A model generated the notes under the pieces. The model was not told the DNA's origin, ran no database searches, and saw only the letters and a list, made by a program, of their open reading frames with translations. Positions 48,244 through 57,333 of a stretch of 64,000 nt of DNA are shown piece after piece. Both the position numbers and the translations under genes were made by a program. The stretch is taken from assembly GCF_020831405.1 (NCBI RefSeq), contig NZ_JAJHPU010000046.1, forward strand, positions 55,262 to 119,261. Direction: 5' to 3'. The stretch is from Pseudomonas oryzagri. Its GTDB lineage: Bacteria; Pseudomonadota; Gammaproteobacteria; Pseudomonadales; Pseudomonadaceae. Within the stretch, counting starts at the first letter, position 1; each line of letters begins with the position of its first letter.

Positions 48244-49841
48244 TGTCCACGATGCCCCATCGCCTGAAGCACCTGGGCCTGCTCACCTTCTGCGGCCTGC
48301 TGGCCGCCTGCCAGACCTTCACCGACGGCGACCGCCAGCTGCGCGAGCAGAGCGACCGCCTGTTCGAGGATGCCCTGGCGCAGAGCCGCCAGAGCCAGAC
48401 CCCGCCGCCGGCGGTGCAGGCCGCGCTGCTGCCGCCGCTGCTGCCGGAGACCACCGCGCTGTCCGGCGGGCCGCGTTTCGACGTGGCGGCGCGCGACATG
48501 GACGCCCGCGCGTTCTTCCTCAGCCTGATGGACAGTGCCGGGCAGAACCTGGTGGTGCATCCCGAGGTCAGCGGGACCATCACCTTCAGCCTGCGCAACG
48601 TCACCCTCGACGAGGTGCTCGCCGCGGTGCGCGACACCTACGGCTACGACTTCCAGCGCACCAGCTACGGCTACCGCATCCTGCCCAACCAGCTGCTGAC
48701 CCGAACCTACGACCTCAACTACCTGAATCTGCAGCGCCGCGGCGAGACCGACACCCGGGTCAGCTCCGGCACAGTGACCACCTCGGAGAAGACCAGCAAC
48801 GACAGCAACGACGGCGGCACCACCACCAGCAACCAGGCGAGCACGGTCAACGCCAGCCAGGTGGTGACGCGCAGCGAGGTCGACTTCTGGCGCGAGGTGG
48901 GCGACGTGGTCGGCGCGCTGATCGGCGACGAGCAAGGCAACAAGGTGGTGGTCAACCCGCAGGCCAGCCTGCTGGTGGTGCGCGCCTCCAGCCGCGACCA
49001 GCAGAACGTCGAGGCCTTCCTCAGGCAGGCCGAGCAGAACCTGCAGCGCCAGGTGATCCTTGAGGCGAAGATCCTCGAGGTGCGCCTGAGCGACCAGTTC
49101 CAGGCCGGGATCAACTGGACCGAGCTGGGCAGCCACGTCGACCTCAATCTGTCCGGCGAGGCCCTGACCGGTGCCTCGGGCATCGGCGGGGTATTCAGCG
49201 CGCTCTACACCAACGGCGACTTCAGTGCCCTGCTGCAGCTGCTGGAAACCCAGGGCCAGGTGCGCGTGCTGTCCAGCCCGCGCATCTCCACGCTGAACAA
49301 CCAGAAGGCGGTGATCAAGGTCGGCACCGACGAGTACTTCGTCACCGACATCTCCTCGACCAACACCACCACCCTCGCCGGGGTTTCCGAACCGACCCAG
49401 GACGTCACGCTGACGCCGTTCTTCTCCGGCATCTCGCTGGACGTCACTCCGCAGATCAACCGCCAGGAAGAGGTGACTCTGCACGTGCGGCCGACGGTGA
49501 GCCGGGTGGAGGACCAGAACAAGGTCATCACCCTCGGCGAGGACAAGGAACTCAACCTGCCGCTGGCGCTGTCCACCACCCGCCAGTCCGACTCCATCGT
49601 GCGGGCGCGCAGCGGCCAGGTGGTGGTGATCGGCGGCCTGCTCGAGGACATCAACGAGAACACCGATGCCAACGTGCCCTGGCTGTCCGAGTTGCCATTC
49701 CTCGGCTGGTTCTTCCAGCAGCAGCGCAAGGATCTGGTGCGCAGCGAGCTGGTGATCCTCCTGCGCCCGCAGGTGATCGGCGCCGACACCTGGCTGAACG
49801 AGCTGCAGAAGAGCGCCAACAGCTTCAGCGAGCTGAGGTAA
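48243..49841 (+). CDS. mshL: MSHA secretin MshL
   Basis: A 532-residue outer-membrane lipoprotein that forms the pilus exit ring. The signal peptide ends in a lipobox LLAAC (Cys24). An STN/N0 domain (about 75-150), a serine- and threonine-rich loop (180-205), and the secretin domain follow. The C-terminal gate region VVIGGLLEDINE and WLSELPFLGWFF are the family signature. It shares a base with the mshK stop, and mshM starts 3 bp after it. Confidence 0.93.
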   Translation: MSTMPHRLKHLGLLTFCGLLAACQTFTDGDRQLREQSDRLFEDALAQSRQSQTPPPAVQAALLPPLLPETTALSGGPRFDVAARDMDARAFFLSLMDSAGQNLVVHPEVSGTITFSLRNVTLDEVLAAVRDTYGYDFQRTSYGYRILPNQLLTRTYDLNYLNLQRRGETDTRVSSGTVTTSEKTSNDSNDGGTTTSNQASTVNASQVVTRSEVDFWREVGDVVGALIGDEQGNKVVVNPQASLLVVRASSRDQQNVEAFLRQAEQNLQRQVILEAKILEVRLSDQFQAGINWTELGSHVDLNLSGEALTGASGIGGVFSALYTNGDFSALLQLLETQGQVRVLSSPRISTLNNQKAVIKVGTDEYFVTDISSTNTTTLAGVSEPTQDVTLTPFFSGISLDVTPQINRQEEVTLHVRPTVSRVEDQNKVITLGEDKELNLPLALSTTRQSDSIVRARSGQVVVIGGLLEDINENTDANVPWLSELPFLGWFFQQQRKDLVRSELVILLRPQVIGADTWLNELQKSANSFSELR

Positions 49842-49844
49842 GGC

Positions 49845-50789
49845 ATGTACCTCGACTTCTTCGGCCTGCGCGAGAAACCCTTCGCCCTCACCCCCAACAC
49901 CGCCTTCCTGGTGCGGCTGGCCCCCTATCAGGCCTGCCTCAACCTGCTGCGCGTGGCGTTGGGCGAGGGCGAGGGTTTCGTCAAGGTCACCGGCGAGGTC
50001 GGCACCGGTAAGACCCTGCTGTGCCGCGCGCTGCTCAACGCGCTGGGCGAAGAAAGCGATCACTGGCAGCTGGCCTGGCTGCCCAACCCCGGGCTCACCC
50101 CGAGCGGCCTGCGCCGCGCGCTGGCCCAGGAGCTGCACCTCACCGACATCGAGCGCCTCGACCACCACGGCCTGCTCGCCGCGCTCAACCGCCGGCTGAT
50201 CGAGCTGGCCGGACAGGGCAAGCGCACCGTGCTGCTGATCGACGAGGCCCAGGCGCTGCCGCTGGAAACCCTCGAGGCGGTACGCCTGCTCACCAACCTG
50301 GAAACCGAGCGCTGCAAGCTGCTGCAGGTGGTGCTGTTCGGCCAGCCGGAGCTGGACACGCTGCTCGAGCGCCCCGACCTGCGCCAGCTGCGCCAGCGCA
50401 TCACCTTTTCCTACCGCCTGCAGCCGCTGGATGCCGCCGACACCCGCCGCTACGTCGAGGAACGCCTCGGCCATGCCGGCCACCTCGGCGCGTCGCTGTT
50501 CGACGAACGCGCCCTGCGCCGGCTGGCCGCCGCCAGCGGCGGCATTCCGCGGCTGATCAGCATCCTCGCCCACAAGGCGCTGATGGCCGCCTACGGCGCC
50601 GGCAGCCGCCGCGTGCGCGCCGGCCACGTGCAGCGTGCGCTGCGCGATACCGAGGGCGCGCGGCCGTTCCTGCAGGGCGGCTTCCTGTCGCTGGGCTGGA
50701 GCCTGGCCAGCGCCGGTGGGCTGCTCGGCCTGGTACTGCTGTGGCCGTGGCTGCAGGACTGGCTGGGACGCGGAGGGCTGCTGCCGTGA
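49845..50789 (+). CDS. mshM: MSHA ATPase MshM (ExeA-like AAA protein)
   Basis: A 314-residue AAA ATPase related to ExeA and GspA. It starts MYLDFFGLREKPFALTPNT and has Walker A GEVGTGKT (50-57) and Walker B VLLIDEAQ. A C-terminal hydrophobic helix (about 285-305) suggests membrane anchoring. ExeA-type proteins help place secretins through peptidoglycan, so MshM may assist MshL. It overlaps mshN by four bases (GTGA). Confidence 0.92.
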   Translation: MYLDFFGLREKPFALTPNTAFLVRLAPYQACLNLLRVALGEGEGFVKVTGEVGTGKTLLCRALLNALGEESDHWQLAWLPNPGLTPSGLRRALAQELHLTDIERLDHHGLLAALNRRLIELAGQGKRTVLLIDEAQALPLETLEAVRLLTNLETERCKLLQVVLFGQPELDTLLERPDLRQLRQRITFSYRLQPLDAADTRRYVEERLGHAGHLGASLFDERALRRLAAASGGIPRLISILAHKALMAAYGAGSRRVRAGHVQRALRDTEGARPFLQGGFLSLGWSLASAGGLLGLVLLWPWLQDWLGRGGLLP

Positions 50790-52180
50790 GCCTGGTCAAC
50801 GACATGCTGCGCGACCTGGAAAGTCGCCAGGCGCCCGCGGCCGAACGCGCCGCGCTGGGTGGCCTGCAGGCGGTCGACGAAGACGCCGCCGCCCGTCGCG
50901 CCGGGCGCCGTCGCCTGTGGCTGCTGCTGCCCGGCTTGGGCCTGGTGCTGGCCGCCGGGTTGCTGGTGCGCCAGCTGCCCGCGCCGGCGCAGCCAGCCGG
51001 CGACAGCGTGGCTGCCGTGCCGCAGGCTGCCGAGCCGGCCCCGCAGCTTGCGCCGCCCCCGGCCGCTGCGCCCGCCGAGATCCAGCTGCTGGCCACCCTG
51101 CCGCAGCAGAGCGAGCAGCGCTTCGTCCTCCAGCTGCTGCTCGACCGCGCCCCCGAGTACCGCCGCAGCGAGCAGAGCGGCGTGGTCAGCCTGCGCCTGC
51201 CGCACCTGCGCCTGACTGACGATGGTCCGCGCGCCGGCCGCCTGGCGCACGCCGGGCGCAGCCTGAGCTGGAGCCTGCAGCCGCTGGCGGATGGCGCCGA
51301 GCTGCTGCTGGTCGGTCTCGGCGACGACCTGCAGGTGCGCGACCGCCTGGAGCCGGCCGGCGAGCGCTGGCAGCTGTGGGTCGAGGTGCCGCTCGCCGCC
51401 GGGACGGCGGACGACTTCGATCCGGCCGAGCTGCCGGTCGCCGGCGCCACCGAGCGCGGCGCCCGGCCGGCCAAAAAGGAAAGCGAGCCGGCCAGCGCCG
51501 CGCCCGCCGAACCGCTGCAGGACGCGCGCCCGGTCGCCGCGGCGAGCGCGCCGGTGGTGCCGGCGGCCCGTCCCGCCAGCGCCGCGGCGCCGCAGCTCAG
51601 CGTCGCCAGCCACCGCCCCGAGCCGCTGGCCGAGGCGCGTCAGGCGCTGCTCGCCGGCGAACGGGCACGCGCCATCGGCCTGTTGGAAGAACTCAAGCGC
51701 AGCCAGCCCGACAACCGCGAGGCGCTGCACTGGCTGGCCCGCGCCTGGCTGGCCGACGGCCAGGGCGAGCGTCTGCTCGCCGAACTGCCGGCGCAAGTGG
51801 CGCGCTTCCCCGCCGACAGCGAACTGCGCGTGCTGCTCGCCCGTGCCCAGCTGCAGGCCGGCGACCACGCCGCCGCGGTCGCCACCCTGGCCGAACGTCT
51901 GCCGCCGCTGGCCGGCGATCCGGCCTACCACGCGCTGCTCGCCGCCTGCTACCAGCAGACCGGCCAGTGGCAGGACAGTGCCCGCCTGTATCGCGACCTG
52001 GTGCTGCTGCGTCCCGAGCAGGCGAGCTGGCAGCTCGGCCTGGGCATCGCCCTCGAACGACTCGGCGAGCGTGCCGCCGCCGCTCAGCACTACCGTCTGG
52101 CGCTGCAGGGCCGCGGCCTCGACGACGCCAGCCGGCGTTATGCCGAGGAACGGGCGCAAACCCAGGGAGGACAGTCCTGA
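50786..52180 (+). CDS. mshN: MSHA biogenesis protein MshN (TPR)
   Basis: A 464-residue protein starting SLVNDMLRDLESRQAP, which is the MshN N-terminal hallmark. It has one transmembrane helix near 48-64, a proline/alanine-rich middle with a beta-rich segment, and tetratricopeptide repeats from about 280 to 460. The TPRs probably bind other parts of the machine in the periplasm. The start is GTG at 50786, overlapping mshM. Confidence 0.88.
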   Translation: MSLVNDMLRDLESRQAPAAERAALGGLQAVDEDAAARRAGRRRLWLLLPGLGLVLAAGLLVRQLPAPAQPAGDSVAAVPQAAEPAPQLAPPPAAAPAEIQLLATLPQQSEQRFVLQLLLDRAPEYRRSEQSGVVSLRLPHLRLTDDGPRAGRLAHAGRSLSWSLQPLADGAELLLVGLGDDLQVRDRLEPAGERWQLWVEVPLAAGTADDFDPAELPVAGATERGARPAKKESEPASAAPAEPLQDARPVAAASAPVVPAARPASAAAPQLSVASHRPEPLAEARQALLAGERARAIGLLEELKRSQPDNREALHWLARAWLADGQGERLLAELPAQVARFPADSELRVLLARAQLQAGDHAAAVATLAERLPPLAGDPAYHALLAACYQQTGQWQDSARLYRDLVLLRPEQASWQLGLGIALERLGERAAAAQHYRLALQGRGLDDASRRYAEERAQTQGGQS

Positions 52181-53901
52181 TGGACAGCCAAGAACTGCAT
52201 CGACGCAAGGTGCGCCTGGGCGACCTGCTGGTCCAGTCCGGCCTGATCAGCGAGGGCCAGCTGCAACTGGCCCTCGACGAGCAGAAGCGCAGCGGCGTCA
52301 AGCTCGGCCGCGCGGTGGTCGAGATGGGCTTCATCAGCGAGCGCAAGCTGCTCGAGGCGCTGTCGCGCCAGCTCGACATCCCCCACGTCGACCTGCGCCA
52401 GTTCAAGTTCAACGAGGCGCTGGTGCAGCGCCTGCCGGAAGCCCTGGCGCGGCGCTTCCGGGTCATCCTGCTGGTCGAGGAGGGCGACGGCCTGCTGGTC
52501 GGCATGAGCGACCCGCTGGACCTTTATGCCCTCGACGAGATGGCCCGCGTGCTGCGCCAGCCGCTCAAGCCGGCGGTGGTGCTGGAGCGCGATCTGCTCG
52601 ACTGCCTCGACCGTTTCTACCGGCGCACCAGCGAGATCGCCTCGCTGGCCGGCCAGCTCGACGAGCGCCTGGAGGAGAGCGACTTCGACTTCAGCGGTCT
52701 CAGCCTCGACAACAGCGACGCCCCGGTGGTGCGCCTGTTGCAGATGCTGTTCGAGGACGCCGTGCAGATGAAGGCCTCGGACATCCACATCGAGCCGGAC
52801 GAGCAGGTGCTGCGCATCCGCCAGCGCATCGACGGGGTACTCAACGAGCAGCTGCTCAAGGAAGCGCGCATCGCCTCGGCGCTGGTCCTGCGCCTGAAGA
52901 TCATGGCCGGCCTGGACATCTCCGAGAAGCGCCTGCCGCAGGACGGCCGTTTCAACATCCGGGTCAAGAACCACAACCTCGACGTGCGCGTCTCCACCAT
53001 GCCGGTGCAGTTCGGCGAGTCGGTGGTGCTGCGCCTGCTCGACCAGAGCGCCGGGGTGTTCCAGCTCGAGCGCACCGGCATGCCGGCCGAGCTGCTGGCG
53101 CGCCTGCGCGTACTGCTGCAGCGCCCGCACGGCCTGGTGCTGGTCACCGGCCCGACCGGCTCGGGCAAGACCACCACCCTGTACGGCGGCCTGGCCGAGC
53201 TGAACGGCCCGGAGAAGAAGATCATCACCGTCGAGGATCCGGTCGAGTACCGCCTGCCGCGGGTCAACCAGGTGCAGGTCAACCCGAAGATCGAGCTGAC
53301 CTTCGCCCGCGTGCTGCGCGCCGCGCTGCGCCAGGACCCGGACATCGTGCTGGTCGGCGAGATCCGCGACCAGGAAACCGCCGAGATCGCCCTGCGCGCC
53401 GCCATGACCGGCCACCTGGTGCTGTCCACCCTGCACACCAACGACGCGCTGACCTCCCCGCTGCGCCTGGTCGACATGGGCGCCGAACCGTTCCTGGTGG
53501 CCAACGCGCTCAACGCCGTGCTCGCCCAGCGCCTGGTGCGCCGCGTCTGCGAGCATTGCCGCAGCGAGCAGGAGCCGGCCGAGCGCGAACTGCACTGGTT
53601 GGAGGCGATCCACGGCGCCGCGCTGGCGGGCCGGCGTTTCGTCCACGGCCGCGGCTGCCACCAGTGCCACAACACCGGCTACCTGGGCCGGATCGGCGTC
53701 TACGAACTGCTGGAGATCGACGCGCCGCTCGCCGCCGCGCTGCGCCGCAACGATCCGCAGGCGTTCATCGACGCCGCCCGCGCGCAGCCGCAGTACCGGC
53801 CGCTGGCCGCCTGCGCGCTGGACTTCGCCCTGGCCGGGATGACCAGCATCGAGGAGGTGCTGCGGGTCAGCGCCAGCCTCAGTGACGAGCGGGTGGCCTG
53901 A
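52180..53901 (+). CDS. mshE: MSHA extension ATPase MshE
   Basis: A 573-residue GspE/PilB-family motor. The N-terminus carries two copies of the MshEN c-di-GMP-binding motif (RLGDLLVQSGLISEGQ and LALDEQ, residues 12-35; KLGRAVVEMGFISERK and LLEALSRQ, 41-64). Walker A is GPTGSGKT (324-331); Walker B and the Asp/His boxes lie in VGEIRDQETAEIAL and GHLVLSTLHTND. A zinc-binding cysteine set is present (CEHC, CHQC). Pilus extension is therefore likely to respond to c-di-GMP, as shown for Vibrio MshE. It shares one base with the mshN stop and one with mshG. Confidence 0.95.
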   Translation: MDSQELHRRKVRLGDLLVQSGLISEGQLQLALDEQKRSGVKLGRAVVEMGFISERKLLEALSRQLDIPHVDLRQFKFNEALVQRLPEALARRFRVILLVEEGDGLLVGMSDPLDLYALDEMARVLRQPLKPAVVLERDLLDCLDRFYRRTSEIASLAGQLDERLEESDFDFSGLSLDNSDAPVVRLLQMLFEDAVQMKASDIHIEPDEQVLRIRQRIDGVLNEQLLKEARIASALVLRLKIMAGLDISEKRLPQDGRFNIRVKNHNLDVRVSTMPVQFGESVVLRLLDQSAGVFQLERTGMPAELLARLRVLLQRPHGLVLVTGPTGSGKTTTLYGGLAELNGPEKKIITVEDPVEYRLPRVNQVQVNPKIELTFARVLRAALRQDPDIVLVGEIRDQETAEIALRAAMTGHLVLSTLHTNDALTSPLRLVDMGAEPFLVANALNAVLAQRLVRRVCEHCRSEQEPAERELHWLEAIHGAALAGRRFVHGRGCHQCHNTGYLGRIGVYELLEIDAPLAAALRRNDPQAFIDAARAQPQYRPLAACALDFALAGMTSIEEVLRVSASLSDERVA

Positions 53902-55142
53902 TGGCGAGCTTTCGCTTCAGCGGGCGCGACGCCCAAGGTCGCAAGGTGAGCGGCAGTCGCCAGGCGGCGAGTGCCGAGGCGCTCGCCGGCGTGCTGCTGG
54001 GCGAACGCATCACCCCGCTGAGCATCGACCCCGAGCGCGCACCGGCCGCCGGCTCGGGCGACGCCTGGGGCGCGCTGAAGAAGCTATTTGGCCGCGAGCG
54101 TGTCGAGCTGGAGGAGCTGATCATCTTCTGCCGGCAGATGCACAGCCTGAGCAAGGCCGGCGTGCCGATCATCAACGCCATCGGCGGTCTCGCCGAGTCG
54201 GCGCGCAATCCGTTCTTCCGCCAGGTGCTGCAGACCCTGCGCGGCGACCTCGAAGGCGGCACGGCGATGGCCGTCGCGCTGGGCAATCACCCGAAGGTGT
54301 TCAACCCGCTGTTCGTCAGCATGATCAGCGTCGGCGAGAACACCGGCCAGCTCGACCAGGCCTTCCGCCAGCTGGCCGGCTACCTGGAGATGGAACGCGA
54401 GACGCGCAAGCGCATCCAGCAGGCCACCCGCTACCCGCTGTTCGTGCTGATCGCCATGCTGGTGGCGCTGGTGGTGATCAACTGGCTGGTGATCCCGGCG
54501 TTCTCCAAGGTGTTCGCCCAGTTCCACGCCGAGCTGCCCTGGCCGACCCGGGTACTGATCGGTTTCTCCTCATTCATGCGCGAGTGGTGGTGGCTGCTGA
54601 GCATCGCCGCTGCCGCCGGGGTGGCCGCCCTGCGTCGCTGGGTCGCCACCGAGGCCGGTGCGCTGGCCTGGGACCGCCGCAAGCTGCGCCTGCCGATCAT
54701 CGGCGCGATCTTCGAGCGCATCGCCCTGGCCCGCTTCACCCGCACCTTCGCGATGATGTACCGCGCCGGTCTGCCGCTGCTGCAGACGCTGGCGATCAAC
54801 AGCCATACGGTGGGCAACCGGCATATCGGCCGGGCCATCACCGGCATGCGCGAGGGTGTCGAGCGCGGTGAGGCATTGACCCGCGGCGCCGCGACCAGCG
54901 GCCTGTTCACCCCGCTGGTGCTGCAGATGATGGCGGTCGGCGAGGAAACCGGCGCGCTGGATGACCTGTTCATCGAGGTCGCTGACTTTTACGAGCAGGA
55001 AGTGGATTACGACCTCAAGCGCCTGGCCGACGCCATCGAGCCGATCCTCATCGTCGCCATGGGCGTGATGGTGCTGATCCTGGCGCTGGGGGTGTTCCTG
55101 CCGATGTGGGAGCTGTCGAGCGCGGCCAAGGGGCTGGGGTGA
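53901..55142 (+). CDS. mshG: MSHA platform protein MshG (PilC/GspF-like)
   Basis: A 413-residue polytopic inner-membrane protein with two GspF domains. Helices lie near 176-198, 220-240 and 380-405. It has the repeated GspF signature, including GVPIINAIGGLA and GLPLLQTLAINS. It is the platform through which MshE would drive pilin assembly. The ATG shares a base with the mshE stop. Confidence 0.94.
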   Translation: MASFRFSGRDAQGRKVSGSRQAASAEALAGVLLGERITPLSIDPERAPAAGSGDAWGALKKLFGRERVELEELIIFCRQMHSLSKAGVPIINAIGGLAESARNPFFRQVLQTLRGDLEGGTAMAVALGNHPKVFNPLFVSMISVGENTGQLDQAFRQLAGYLEMERETRKRIQQATRYPLFVLIAMLVALVVINWLVIPAFSKVFAQFHAELPWPTRVLIGFSSFMREWWWLLSIAAAAGVAALRRWVATEAGALAWDRRKLRLPIIGAIFERIALARFTRTFAMMYRAGLPLLQTLAINSHTVGNRHIGRAITGMREGVERGEALTRGAATSGLFTPLVLQMMAVGEETGALDDLFIEVADFYEQEVDYDLKRLADAIEPILIVAMGVMVLILALGVFLPMWELSSAAKGLG

Positions 55143-55648
55143 GGCCGCTGCCGGCGCGGGATGCGCGGCTGCTGCTGGTCGCGCCTCTACAGCAGGGCAG
55201 CCGGGCGGTACTTGTTTTGATCTTGGCCAATGTGATCCTTATCACAATATGGCATATTGTGGTGGCCAGCGAACGTGGAGCCATGAACACGACGGTGGGC
55301 AACCTGGCGCGCAGTCTCAACGCGCTGGCCGCCGAGAATATGGCGCAGGGCCGCCCGCTGGATGCGGGCTGGGCCATGCGCAATCCGTTCGTCCTGCTGC
55401 GCGGGCAACAGGGCAACTACTGCGGCGAGTTGGCACAGGACCAGACGCCGAGCCGGGGCTGCTGGTATTTCCTGCCGCAGCAGGCCCGGGTGCTGTACCG
55501 CGCCCGTTTTGACGGCTGGCGCAGCGGTGGGAAGGAAGGCGTGCAGGTCTGGCAGTTGGTGCGCCTTCCGCAGCAAGCCATGGATACCGCAAAAGCCGAG
55601 CGGCTGACCGCCGTGGAGCTGCGGGCGGTGGAGTGGACCGACCCGTGA
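55139..55648 (+). CDS. mshF: MSHA biogenesis protein MshF
   Basis: A 169-residue protein with one N-terminal helix (about 25-45) and a periplasmic domain with two cysteines. The gene position between mshG and mshB and the size match MshF; sequence likeness is modest, so this rests mainly on synteny. The start is GTG at 55139, overlapping mshG by four bases. MshF function in other species is not well defined. Confidence 0.7.
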   Translation: MRPLPARDARLLLVAPLQQGSRAVLVLILANVILITIWHIVVASERGAMNTTVGNLARSLNALAAENMAQGRPLDAGWAMRNPFVLLRGQQGNYCGELAQDQTPSRGCWYFLPQQARVLYRARFDGWRSGGKEGVQVWQLVRLPQQAMDTAKAERLTAVELRAVEWTDP

Positions 55649-55681
55649 CAACGCCCGCAGGGCAACAGGAGATGCAAGGAA

Positions 55682-56197
55682 ATGAAACAACAGAAGGGCT
55701 TTACCCTGATCGAACTGGTGGTGGTGATCGTGATCCTCGGCGTGCTCGCCGCGGTGGCGCTGCCGCGCTTCATGAATGCGACCGATGATGCGCATACCTC
55801 GGCGGTGCAGGGCACCGGTGGCGCGCTGGCGGCTGGCGTGGCGCTGGTGCGTTCGCAGTGGGAGCTGAATCGGGTGAAGGGCGACGATGCTACCCCCAAT
55901 GTGAACGTGACCGGCTTTGGTGATGGCCTGGTTGATGTGAACACTCGTGGTTGGCCAGTTGGTACCAATGGTGATGGTACTGATACCGCTCCGACTCAAG
56001 GTCAATGCGTGCAGCTCTGGGGTGCATTGCTGCAGGGCTCGGCGCCGTCCGTTGCTGCCGCTGCCAACTCCGACTATCAGGCCGCTGTTAGTGCTGACGG
56101 CTGCACTTACACCTACCGCCTTGACGGCCGTACCGCTGGCCAACGCACCATCGCTTATAACGTCACTACTGGTGCCGTGACCACTACGGCCGATTGA
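55682..56197 (+). CDS. mshB: MSHA pilin-like protein MshB
   Basis: A 171-residue type IV prepilin. The leader MKQQKG is cut before Phe1, and Glu5 is present in FTLIELVVVIVILG. Two cysteines (GQCVQL and DGCTY) may form the C-terminal disulphide. It is the minor or first pilin of the set, 33 bp after mshF, with AAGGAA before the ATG. Confidence 0.88.
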   Translation: MKQQKGFTLIELVVVIVILGVLAAVALPRFMNATDDAHTSAVQGTGGALAAGVALVRSQWELNRVKGDDATPNVNVTGFGDGLVDVNTRGWPVGTNGDGTDTAPTQGQCVQLWGALLQGSAPSVAAAANSDYQAAVSADGCTYTYRLDGRTAGQRTIAYNVTTGAVTTTAD

Positions 56198-56243
56198 TCT
56201 GTTCTGCCTTCAACTTAGTTAACTATCCGAAAGGACTGCAGTC

Positions 56244-56702
56244 ATGAAAAAACAGCAAAGCGGTTTTACCCTGATCGAACTGATTATGGTCATTGTGGTA
56301 CTGGGCATTCTGGCGGCGTTTGCGCTGCCTAGGTTTGCAAATCTGGGAAGTGATGCTCGTGTTGCGGCAGTCGAAGGGTTGGCTGGCTCGATTCGCTCGG
56401 CTGCAGCTATTGCCCATTCGGTCCAATTGGCCCAAGGGGGGGCGGCTACTGCGAGTGTCGATCTGGACGGGGCAACTGGTGTGACCATGGTGGGAGGCTA
56501 CCCGACAGCTAATACGGGCGGCATCGTCGCAGCCGTGCAGATTGATGGTTTTGGTGGCACTACTGGCGGTGCTACTGCTACGTCCACTATCACCTTTACT
56601 CCGACGGGCTACACTCCTGCTACGGGCACTACTTGCCAAGTAACTTATACGCCGGTGCCTGCGACTGGCGCGCAAGTTGAGGTATCTACTGACGGTTGCT
56701 AA
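56244..56702 (+). CDS. mshA: Major MSHA pilin MshA
   Basis: A 152-residue prepilin with leader MKKQQSG and mature start FTLIELIMVIVVLGILAAF. The stretch ARVAAVEGLAGSIRSAAA is shared with the next pilin and with MshA proteins generally. The C-terminal part is threonine- and glycine-rich and ends in a cysteine that can pair with TTCQV. GC is lower than in neighbours (57% for 56581-56640 against 70% for 53341-53400), with many ACT and GCT codons. A G7 run lies at 56436-56442. I call it the major pilin because it is followed by a strong hairpin that would let it be made in excess. Confidence 0.87.
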   Translation: MKKQQSGFTLIELIMVIVVLGILAAFALPRFANLGSDARVAAVEGLAGSIRSAAAIAHSVQLAQGGAATASVDLDGATGVTMVGGYPTANTGGIVAAVQIDGFGGTTGGATATSTITFTPTGYTPATGTTCQVTYTPVPATGAQVEVSTDGC

Positions 56703-56762
56703 TAGAAAGGTATTTGGGGAATGGGGCAGACCCCATTTCCACTGCATCTTTATGTAGCACCA

Positions 56763-56786
56763 GACAGGCGCCCTCGGGCGCCTGTC
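56763..56786 (+). terminator. Perfect hairpin between the two mshA-like genes
   Basis: GACAGGCGCC and GGCGCCTGTC form a 10-bp stem with a 4-nt CTCG loop, 61 bp past the mshA stop. No T-run follows. A second hairpin (AATGGGG and CCCCATT around CAGA, 56720-56737) lies just upstream. Together they may act as a 3' stabiliser or partial terminator, raising mshA over downstream genes. Confidence 0.6.
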
Positions 56787-56846
56787 GCTCAATGAATCTA
56801 CAGCCAGCTCGGAGCTGGCAGTTGGACCCGGACAAGGATCGTTCCC

Positions 56847-57329
56847 ATGCCAAGGCGACAACAGGGTTTTACCCTGATTGAACTTATTCTGGTGATCGTG
56901 ATGCTCGGTATTCTCTCCGCTTTCGCCCTGGCGCGCTTTGCCGATCTCGGCAAGGACGCACGCATCGCTAGCGTCGAGGGTGCTACAGCGTCGATCCGTT
57001 CCGCCGCCGCGATGGGTCATGCCGCCTGGCTGACCCGCGGCGGCTCGGCGAACGATATCGAGTATGAGGATACCTTCGTGCTGATGCAGGGAGGGTATCC
57101 TCAGGCGCACATAAAAATCGCCGGCGCCGTCGGCATTGCCGGTGCGGCAGGGCTCGATGCCGGCAGTTATCAGATCGATCCGCGGCCCTATACCAATGTG
57201 AATACATCCACGGTGACCGTCCGGCCGCTGCGTGTTGCCGCCAACGCTAACTGCTACGTGCGCTACACTCAGGCCAACCTCACCGGCAGCGTGCCCCCCA
57301 CCATCACCTCGCAGACCGGCGGCTGCTAA
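56847..57329 (+). CDS. Second MshA-like pilin
   Basis: A 160-residue prepilin with leader MPRRQQG and mature start FTLIELILVIVMLGILSAF. It shares VEGATASIRSAAA and the GGYP segment with MshA, and also ends in a cysteine, so it is a paralogue. The conserved proline of ALPRF is alanine here (ALARF). It may be a minor pilin or an alternative major subunit. Its GC is closer to the genome mean than that of mshA. Confidence 0.82.
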   Translation: MPRRQQGFTLIELILVIVMLGILSAFALARFADLGKDARIASVEGATASIRSAAAMGHAAWLTRGGSANDIEYEDTFVLMQGGYPQAHIKIAGAVGIAGAAGLDAGSYQIDPRPYTNVNTSTVTVRPLRVAANANCYVRYTQANLTGSVPPTITSQTGGC

Positions 57330-57333
57330 TCCC

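Noticed and set aside
45680..55648. Assignment as the pilMNOPQ type IVa operon or as a type II secretion system
   Set aside because: The presence of MshM, MshN, MshE with MshEN domain, MshG, and mshC-D-O-P-Q in order is specific to MSHA loci, and the secretin is MshL-like.
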